A stretch of DNA of 16,186 nucleotides, taken from the NCBI GenBank assembly GCA_018065815.1, contig JAGHSP010000184.1, forward strand, positions 1 through 16,186, in the 5' to 3' direction. Below are positions 6,501-11,195 of the stretch, in pieces. The notes under the pieces were generated by a model, which saw only the letters and a program-made list of their open reading frames with translations, was not told the DNA's origin and did not search any database. Numbering within the stretch: position 1 is the stretch's first letter; each line of letters opens with the position of its first letter. This DNA comes from Candidatus Sodaliphilus limicaballi (lineage in GTDB: Bacteria; Bacteroidota; Bacteroidia; Bacteroidales; Muribaculaceae). The position numbers were made by a program, and so were the translations under genes.

Positions 6501-6663
6501 TGGCAATGAGATACAGAGTCCCATGGCAAAGGTGATACTGGGCGGACTGCTCACATCGACATTCCTCAATGCATTCATCGTCCCCATTGTGTATGAGTGG
6601 ATGCATAGAAATGATGACGATGCGCTTCGCTACGATAACGATAACTCCTTGAAAAAATTATGA
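3535..6663 (+). CDS. Heavy-metal efflux RND pump (CzcA/CusA family)
   Basis: A 1042-residue inner-membrane proton-driven transporter of the HAE/HME RND superfamily, full length for the family. The start MLNKIIKFSLNNRLLV leads into TM1, followed by the VDVFPDLNAP motif (36-45), the first large periplasmic loop (about 45-335), TM2-TM6 (about 340-500), TM7 (about 540), a second periplasmic loop and the last five TM segments (about 865-1025). The TM4 signature AIGSLVDDAIVDVEN lies at 398-412. From memory, CzcA-type zinc/cobalt pumps carry DFG..DGA in this place and CusA copper/silver pumps AIG..VDAA, so this two-aspartate form matches neither and resembles the HME branch of uncertain substrate. 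The carboxy end is Asp/Asn-rich. The pump works with the adaptor before it and the channel after it, whose start overlaps its stop by four bases (ATGA). Confidence 0.95.
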   Translation: MLNKIIKFSLNNRLLVLLAAVLLTLGGLYTAHRTEVDVFPDLNAPTVVVMTEAGGMAAEEVEQLVTFPIETAVNGSTGVRRVRSSSTMGFSVVWVEFEWDTDIYVARQIVSEKLAAIGESLPPGTGQPTIGPQSSILGELLIVGLTADSTSMLDLRTLADWTIRPRLLSTGGVAQVAVLGGDIKEYQILFDPGKMKHYGVTLNELMDVTRDMNRNINGGVLYEYGNEYIVRGVVSTADVDKLSRSVVKMVDGSPVALADIAEVRIGAQEPRLGVASERGKPAVLLTVTKQPGVGTVELTEKLEASLAEIKPNLPHDVHVSTDVFRQSRFIDSSIDNVSTSLLEGALMVIIVLAIFLANARTTVISLVAMPLSLLVSLMALHVLGFSINTMSLGGMAIAIGSLVDDAIVDVENVWRRLRENRALPAGEQLPVIRVIYEASREVRMPILNSTLIIVVSFTPLFFLSGMEGRMLIPLGIAFIVALFASTVVALTLTPVLCSYLLTKAPAKTGGDREARIVLWLKNRYGNALEWVLGHKRVVLSSAAGAFAVAVVVFFMLGHSFLPPFNEGSFTINISSLPGISLEESDKIGRTAEKLLLEIPEIKTVARKTGRAELDEHALGVNVSEIEAPYELDGRSHQELLDDVREKLGVIVGANIEIGQPISHRIDAMLSGTQANIAIKLFGDNLNRMFTLGNEIKEAIEDVDGIADLNVEQQVERPELKITPNRELLQRQGISVPEFNEFISVNMGGEVVSLVNEDGKSFNLVVRASEHSRSTIEEVKSLVIDTQDGRKVPVTDVAEVTSTMGPNTINRENVCRKIVISANCSGRDLGSVVSDIKERINEDIELPEGYHIEYGGQFESEQAASRILLFTSFISILVIFLLLNAQFRNARESGVILLNLPLALIGGVLAIAITSGELSIPAIIGFISLFGIATRNGMLLISQYNHLRENGLGLRESILRGSLERMNPILMTALTSALALIPLALRGDLPGNEIQSPMAKVILGGLLTSTFLNAFIVPIVYEWMHRNDDDALRYDNDNSLKKL

Positions 6664-7799
6664 AACGACTTTTTACAATAACACTGTGCATGGTGGCCGT
6701 GTGTGCCGGGGCACAGTCGCTCCCCGCGATACTGGCAAGCATCGAGAAGAACAATACTCGCCTTGCGGCACTTGCCAGCGAGAATGCCGCCGCCGTGGCG
6801 CAACTGGGCAGCGAGACTTCGATTGTGGGACCCACGTCGGTCGAGTATAGCCCGTTTTTCGGCAATGCCGATGGGCTGGCAAGCAGCGAACTTATCGTGT
6901 CGCAGGAATTTGATTTCCCCACGCTTGGGGCGATGCGCAAGCAGAGCGTGAATGCGCAGCGGCATGTGCTTGATCTTCAATATCAAACAGAGCGGCGTGA
7001 CATCGTGCTCGAGGCCAAGAAACTGTGTTACGACATCTCGGCTGCGGTGTGCACCCGCAACTTGCTTGACCAGCGCTTGCTCACTGCCGACTCGTTGCTG
7101 GCTGCCACAACGACTAGCATGAATCGGGGCAACGCCACTATCATAGACGTGAACCGCATCAAGATGGACCGCATGGAGGTGAACACCCAGCTAGTGCAGG
7201 CCCGTGGCGAAATCGCTACACTGGCATCGCAGCTGCAAGGACTCAACGGCGGTATTCCCATTGAGAACATCGACAACCTGGTGCTTTCCAGAGAACCTGC
7301 CTGCGACAAATCTGCTCCCACTCTCGAACAGGAAATTGCACAGGCTCAGCTCAATGCCGCAACTCATGAGATAAAGGTTGCCGAAAAAGGGTGGCTGCCG
7401 TCGCTCACCGTGGGTTATCGCCGCAACACCGACCACAATGATGCCACTAATGGTTTCCTAGTGGGGGTGTCGATGCCATTGTTCTCTAATTCAGGCAAAG
7501 TCAAAGCTGCCCGAGCACGCCAGCAAGCTGCCATGAAACAAATGGATGATGCCCGCACCGAGGCACAGAACCGCACCCGCGCGCTCACCGCCGAGGCACA
7601 GCAACTGCGCGCAACGATCGACTCTTATGACTTGCCGTTGATGCGAGAAACACTGGCCCTGATCAACAAGGCTGTGCGTGCCGGAGCACTCACGGTGAGT
7701 GAGTACTACAACCAGGCCGACCGCATCCACGCTGCAATGCTCGAACAAATCTCACTTGAGAACAAATACAATAAACTCATGTGCGACCTCAACCGCTGA
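6660..7799 (+). CDS. TolC-family outer-membrane efflux channel (CusC/CzcC type)
   Basis: A 379-residue outer-membrane efflux protein. A signal peptide ends near AGAQ (residue 19). The mature part shows the two related helix-strand-helix repeats of the family: a first half (about 22-205) with the long helices LAALASENAAAVAQL and KKLCYDISAAVCTRNLLDQRLL, and a second half (about 225-375) with the family motif GWLPSLTVGY (244-253) followed by GVSMPLF (268-274) and coiled-coil-prone Ala/Gln/Arg segments. It is shorter than CusC (about 460 residues) but both repeats are present, so it need not be truncated. Three such proteins form the exit duct for the pump. The start codon overlaps the pump stop (ATGA), which indicates translational coupling. 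The stop codon lies within the loop of a terminator hairpin. Confidence 0.92.
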   Translation: MKRLFTITLCMVAVCAGAQSLPAILASIEKNNTRLAALASENAAAVAQLGSETSIVGPTSVEYSPFFGNADGLASSELIVSQEFDFPTLGAMRKQSVNAQRHVLDLQYQTERRDIVLEAKKLCYDISAAVCTRNLLDQRLLTADSLLAATTTSMNRGNATIIDVNRIKMDRMEVNTQLVQARGEIATLASQLQGLNGGIPIENIDNLVLSREPACDKSAPTLEQEIAQAQLNAATHEIKVAEKGWLPSLTVGYRRNTDHNDATNGFLVGVSMPLFSNSGKVKAARARQQAAMKQMDDARTEAQNRTRALTAEAQQLRATIDSYDLPLMRETLALINKAVRAGALTVSEYYNQADRIHAAMLEQISLENKYNKLMCDLNR

Positions 7800-7811
7800 C
7801 ATGCGGTTTTT
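7791..7811 (+). terminator. Short intrinsic terminator overlapping the channel gene's stop
   Basis: AACCGC (7791-7796) and GCGGTT (7803-7808) form a 6-bp stem around TGACAT, and a run of five T follows from 7807. The TGA stop of the outer-membrane channel gene starts the loop, so a terminating ribosome would cover the hairpin. That could weaken termination while the operon is being translated, with the next hairpin as backup. Confidence 0.55.
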
Positions 7812-7831
7812 GCTTGCCGACGACAAGAAAA

Positions 7832-7866
7832 ACAATGCCCGCCACTGGAGTAGTAGCGGGCATTGT
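7832..7866. terminator. Bidirectional hairpin terminator between convergent genes
   Basis: ACAATGCCCGC (7832-7842) and GCGGGCATTGT (7856-7866) are perfect 11-bp complements around a 13-base loop. In the minus direction the stem is followed by TTTTTCTTGTC, a good intrinsic terminator for the unknown secreted-protein gene. In the plus direction the tail is weaker (GAATATTTTG) but can back up the terminator at 7791-7811. Confidence 0.8.
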
Positions 7867-7892
7867 GAATATTTTGGGGGTTGTGAGTAGAG

Positions 7893-7928
7893 TTTCATGC
7901 TGTTTCATCATGAAACACCGTCATGAAA
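7893..7928. repeat. Nested TTTCATG inverted repeats
   Basis: An inner palindrome GTTTCAT-C-ATGAAAC (7902-7916) is enclosed by TTTCATG (7893-7899) and CATGAAA (7922-7928). Four copies of the same TTTCAT/ATGAAA word thus sit in 36 bases just past the stop of the minus-strand secreted-protein gene. There is no U-run, so it is not an obvious terminator; an RNA-stability hairpin or protein site is possible. Confidence 0.6.
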
Positions 7929-7936
7929 ATTACCAT

Positions 7937-9100
7937 TTATTTTACATAGACTTGGCGCAGACCCACGCTGTAGTGGTGCAGTGAGCCATACTTGCCACCG
8001 CCCATATAGTCCTGTGCGAAACCATAGTCGTGAGCCACGAGGTTGCCCTCTGCGTCCTTGGTGACAACCCAAGCAAGCAGTGTGCGGCGTGCGATTGTGC
8101 CACCCTCGCGCTTAACGGTCCATGAGTCGTTCTCAACCACCACCTTGATTACGCCGGGGAACTTGGCCTTGGCCACCTTGAGCACCTGCGCGTTCATCGA
8201 CTTGTTGAGTGCACCGGGTTTCAGAGTCTGCTTTGATGCTTCGATTTCGGCTTTGCGCTTTGCCTCGCGTTCAGCCTTTTCCTTAGCGGCCCTTGCCTCG
8301 GCTTCCTTCATCTCAACCTTAACCTGGTCGTAGGTCAGGTAGGGGTTAGCGTTGGGGTATTTAGCCTTGTAAGACTCGTCCATTTTGTCGTAGAGCTTGC
8401 GCAGTTCCTTGGTCTGCTTCTCGATGGCCTCGTCGTCGGTATAGCGGTCGGTGCAGAATGCAAGGTAGCGTGTAGCAGCGCCATTGCTGGTGTAGTACTG
8501 CTTTGCGTTCTTCTTGCCTTTCTTGGCCTTTTCTACATACCACTTGAGTGCCGCAGCGAGGAATGCGTTGTTGTTGCCGCTGTAATCTTCGGCCTTGGGA
8601 TATCCGTCATAGAGGAGAGCACGTGTTGCCTTGCCCACTTCGCTGCAACGTTCCTGGGCAGTGCTCCATGAATGCCAGCGAGCCACTTCCTTCGAGTTGT
8701 CGTTTGCAATCTTGTTGAAAATGGCACCCATCTGCTCACCCTTGTCAGAGCACAGCCACTCCACGTCTTTCTTCTTGTTGGCCATTTCCTGGAGGTTAGC
8801 CCAGTATTCAAATGCGTCATACATCTTGTCGATGTCGTTGCATTCGTCCAAGTTGGGGGCGTTGAGTTGGGTCTTGTACTCAACTGCCATGTCAAGCTGC
8901 TTCTTTGCTTCCTTCTCAACAGTGTTGATTGCGTTATCCACAGCATTATCTACAGTGCGTTCAACCTTGTTTTGAACAGCGTTTTTGGCGTTCTGCTTGA
9001 TGCGGTTACCCAAGTTCTTAAACTGTGCACTGGCGCTAGGGCAAAATGCTATGACTGCAATAGCAACCAGCGACACCTTGATGATGTTGTTGAGTTTCAT
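7937..9100 (-). CDS. Secreted or periplasmic protein of unknown function, coiled-coil rich
   Basis: I do not recognise the family. The chosen ATG at 9100 gives 387 residues starting MKLNNIIKVSLVAIAVIAF, a typical signal peptide, with likely cleavage after ASA (before QFKNLG). An ATG at 9145 adds 15 residues but falls at the predicted transcription start (near 9143), so it is unlikely. The mature protein opens with a heptad-like helix of repeated VDNAV/VDNAI (about 38-56), then a helical middle with many Trp, Tyr and Lys, a Lys/Glu/Ala coiled coil (about 255-300), and a strand-rich last 70 residues with TWT-like Trp-Thr-Val, FAQDYMGGGKYG and a terminal QVYVK. The 'VDNAVDNAI' amphipathic opening resembles other uncharacterised Bacteroidales exported proteins (recalled). 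It is monocistronic: own promoter, hairpin terminator downstream. Confidence 0.85.
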   Translation of the reverse strand: MKLNNIIKVSLVAIAVIAFCPSASAQFKNLGNRIKQNAKNAVQNKVERTVDNAVDNAINTVEKEAKKQLDMAVEYKTQLNAPNLDECNDIDKMYDAFEYWANLQEMANKKKDVEWLCSDKGEQMGAIFNKIANDNSKEVARWHSWSTAQERCSEVGKATRALLYDGYPKAEDYSGNNNAFLAAALKWYVEKAKKGKKNAKQYYTSNGAATRYLAFCTDRYTDDEAIEKQTKELRKLYDKMDESYKAKYPNANPYLTYDQVKVEMKEAEARAAKEKAEREAKRKAEIEASKQTLKPGALNKSMNAQVLKVAKAKFPGVIKVVVENDSWTVKREGGTIARRTLLAWVVTKDAEGNLVAHDYGFAQDYMGGGKYGSLHHYSVGLRQVYVK

Positions 9101-9149
9101 AATTAATGAGTTTTTGTAGTAATTATTGTGTTTATTAATGTTCAATCTA

Positions 9150-9181
9150 CAAAGTTATGTAAAAATTGCCAAAAGCCCAAA
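9150..9181 (-). promoter_or_regulatory. Promoter of the secreted-protein gene
   Basis: On the minus strand TTTG (9178-9181), a 20-base spacer and TAACTTTG (9150-9157) match the Bacteroidota promoter exactly. Transcription should begin near 9143, giving a leader of about 43 bases to the ATG at 9100, and this decides against the upstream ATG at 9145. Confidence 0.8.
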
Positions 9182-9207
9182 AATTGTGTGACAAATTGCT
9201 GTTTCTT

Positions 9208-9229
9208 CCCCTTCCCGCCCTTCCCCCCC
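9208..9229 (-). promoter_or_regulatory. G-quadruplex motif upstream of the promoter
   Basis: On the minus strand the tract reads G7-AA-G3-C-G3-AA-G4, four runs of at least three G with loops of 2, 1 and 2 bases. Short loops of this kind favour a stable parallel quadruplex. It lies 26 bases upstream of the -33 box, on the template-independent upstream side. Whether it forms or regulates anything is inference. Confidence 0.6.
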
Positions 9230-9380
9230 ACAGAGGAACAGAGGACACAGAGATATATTTTCCTCTCGGGGAACCCGGGGGAACTCGGGGAGCCCGCAAA
9301 AAAACATTGGTGTATCGTTACAATCTGAAATAAAATTCCCTTATTTCTGTTTACTGGTTTGTTTTATGTTGCAGCATTGG
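9230..9380. other. Intergenic stretch with a 10-bp G-tract repeat
   Basis: Between the quadruplex motif and the aroA stop no gene is seen. Plus-strand G tracts recur every ten bases (9268-9271, 9277-9281, 9287-9290) in near-identical CGGGGAAC-type units; they can pair with the C tracts at 9208-9229. AGAGGA/CAGAG purine words lie between. A weak hairpin GAAATAA/TTATTTC (near 9327-9347) could contribute to ending aroA transcription, but no strong terminator is visible. Confidence 0.5.
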
Positions 9381-10613
9381 TTAGCACTCGCTCGGTTTGA
9401 ATCCTGCTGCGGCGAGGTGTTGCCAGTAGTGGGGGTATGACTTTGTGACCACTGCGGCGTCGGTGATGATGATGCCGCGGTGTCGGGTTGATGCCATTGC
9501 CATAGCCATTGCTATGCGGTGGTCCTTGTAGGTAGCAATGGGTTGCGGTGCATCTACCTGGGTGTGGTTGCCGTCGTAGGTGATGGAATTGGGGGTGGGG
9601 GAGAGCAAGGTGTATCCCACCTTGGCGAGCTCGGCCTGTAGTGCCGCCACGCGGTCGCTCTCCTTGATGCGCAGCGTCTTGACTCCGTTGATAGTGAAAG
9701 GTTTGCGCATGAGGCACAGCGCTACTGCTATGGTGGGTATGATGTCGGGCATCGATTCCATGTCGATATTGATGTCGCCCTCGGCAGGTGTGGCCGTGGT
9801 GAGCGTGAGCCCTTGCTGTGTCCATGTGGCGTCAACGCCCAGGAAACCGCACATTTTCATGATGCCGCTGTCGCCTTGCAGGCTGTCGGCGGTCAATCCG
9901 GTGAGTGTGACTTGCGACCCGGGCATGAGAGCTTGCATAGCAAACCAGTAGCTTGCCGCGCTCCAGTCGGTCTCGATGGTGGTGCTTGCGGGCAGGGTAT
10001 AGCATCCCTCGTGCACGGTGATGGTGCGCAAGGTGCTGTCGCAGTCGATGTTGATGCCGCAGCGACGCATCAGCCCCAGTGTCATCTCGATGTAGGGACG
10101 CGAGGAGATGTTGCCCAGGAGGTTGATGGTGCAACCGCCTGTGACGGGCGCTGTGAGCAGCAATGCGGTGATGTACTGCGAACTGAGGCTTCCGTCGATG
10201 GCGACCTCATGCTTGTCGAGATTTCGACCAGTGACACGCAGCGGGGGATATCCCTCTTCCATGACATACTCAATGCTGGCACCGCGCTGTCGCAGTGCGT
10301 CCACAAGATGTGCTATGGGGCGTTGCCGCATGCGCGCGGTGCCGTCGATGGTGACAGTGCGTCCCTCGCGTGTAGCAAAATAGGCCGTGAGAAACCGCAT
10401 TGCCGTGCCGGCTGCGCCCACGTTGATGTCGCTCGATGTGCTGGCAAGTGCAGCGCGCATGATGTCGATGTCGTCGCACGTGTCGTCGATGCGCAGCGGC
10501 TGGGGATTGCCGGTGAGCGCGTTGATGATGAGCATGCGTGTGGCAAGGCTCTTGCTAGTGGGCAGTGCCACGGTGGTGCTGATTGATGCAGGTGCGGTTA
10601 TCTTGTGGTCCAT
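9381..10613 (-). CDS. aroA: 3-phosphoshikimate 1-carboxyvinyltransferase (EPSP synthase)
   Basis: A 410-residue EPSP synthase, which joins phosphoenolpyruvate to shikimate 3-phosphate in the sixth step of the shikimate pathway, in the cytoplasm. Visible residues: the SKS lysine (Lys21), GAAGTAMRF (66-74), DGSLSSQY (140-147) for shikimate-phosphate binding, MPD with the likely catalytic Asp290, RIKESDR (315-321), DHRIAMA (364-370) and the terminal TKSYPHYW (390-397). The first motif differs from the E. coli form GNAGTAMRP: Asn is replaced by Ala and the proline by Phe74, a difference I believe is usual in Bacteroidota. Length is slightly below E. coli (427). The start follows folK's stop by 12 bases, so both are probably co-transcribed; chorismate from this pathway also feeds folate synthesis. 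Confidence 0.96.
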   Translation of the reverse strand: MDHKITAPASISTTVALPTSKSLATRMLIINALTGNPQPLRIDDTCDDIDIMRAALASTSSDINVGAAGTAMRFLTAYFATREGRTVTIDGTARMRQRPIAHLVDALRQRGASIEYVMEEGYPPLRVTGRNLDKHEVAIDGSLSSQYITALLLTAPVTGGCTINLLGNISSRPYIEMTLGLMRRCGINIDCDSTLRTITVHEGCYTLPASTTIETDWSAASYWFAMQALMPGSQVTLTGLTADSLQGDSGIMKMCGFLGVDATWTQQGLTLTTATPAEGDINIDMESMPDIIPTIAVALCLMRKPFTINGVKTLRIKESDRVAALQAELAKVGYTLLSPTPNSITYDGNHTQVDAPQPIATYKDHRIAMAMAMASTRHRGIIITDAAVVTKSYPHYWQHLAAAGFKPSEC

Positions 10614-10625
10614 AATTTTTTTCTT

Positions 10626-11063
10626 TTATAGATTTTCTAGATTGTCGAGTGCTTCTAGTTTTTGCCGGAGTTCTTGCAGAGGTCGCATCACGAAGTCACG
10701 CTCGTGCATGCGTGGGTGAGGAACGGTGAGTTCGGGAGTGTTGATGTGAAGGTCGCCGGCAAGGATGATGTCGATGTCGATGAGTCGGTCCACATAGTTG
10801 CCGTTGCTGTCGCGGTGTGACGCGCTGCCCAGCTGTCGCTCTATCGCCTGGCAATGGTGAAGCATGCCGAGCGGTTCAATGTCGCTCTCGAGCATCACTC
10901 CCACGTTGAGAAACGCGTTGCTGCTTTCAAACCCCCACGGCTCGCTCTCGACAATGCTTGACACAATGCAACGCGAGCCCAGTAATGAGAGCTCGTCAAC
11001 GGCCCGCCGCAAGTTCATCTCGCGGTCGCCCAGGTTACTTCCTATGTTGAGATAATATAGCAT
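10626..11063 (-). CDS. folK: 2-amino-4-hydroxy-6-hydroxymethyldihydropteridine pyrophosphokinase (HPPK)
   Basis: A 145-residue HPPK, which transfers pyrophosphate from ATP to 6-hydroxymethyl-7,8-dihydropterin on the way to folate. Motifs: YLNIGSNLGDR (4-14), the ESEPWGFESSNAFLN pterin-binding stretch (39-53), RLIDIDII with the two Mg-binding aspartates Asp96 and Asp98, and VPHPRMHERDFVMRPL (114-129). Length is close to the family's usual 155-165. It is the first gene after infB in the same direction, separated by 132 bases that hold a large hairpin, and aroA follows 12 bases later. No separate -33/-7 promoter stands out before it, so it may be expressed by read-through from rimP-nusA-infB. 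Confidence 0.95.
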   Translation of the reverse strand: MLYYLNIGSNLGDREMNLRRAVDELSLLGSRCIVSSIVESEPWGFESSNAFLNVGVMLESDIEPLGMLHHCQAIERQLGSASHRDSNGNYVDRLIDIDIILAGDLHINTPELTVPHPRMHERDFVMRPLQELRQKLEALDNLENL

Positions 11064-11102
11064 TATTTAAGGACGCAACGCTTTAAGATGGGAGTTTTAA
11101 TT

Positions 11103-11165
11103 GGTTGGCGCCCTTCAAGAAGCTCTTGAAGCTAACATCGTGAGCGTTCTTAAAGGGCGCCAGCC
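11103..11165. other. Long hairpin between infB and folK
   Basis: TGGCGCCCTT (11106-11115) and AAGGGCGCCA (11153-11162) are perfect complements; GG/CC extends the arms to 13 positions with one non-Watson-Crick pair. Inside the loop TTCAAGA/TCTTGAA (11114-11130) forms a second small hairpin. No U-run follows on the minus strand (AATTAAAACTCC), so it is not a standard intrinsic terminator. It may be a processing or stability hairpin that splits infB from folK-aroA messages, or a small dispersed repeat. Confidence 0.6.
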
Positions 11166-11195
11166 CGTTCTTATATGTGCGTCAGCACCCGTTCT

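Noticed and set aside
5473..6606. 377-codon minus-strand open frame opposite the RND pump
   Set aside because: Antisense to an unmistakable full-length pump, with a His/Ala/Gln-rich composition typical of shadow frames in GC-rich genes.
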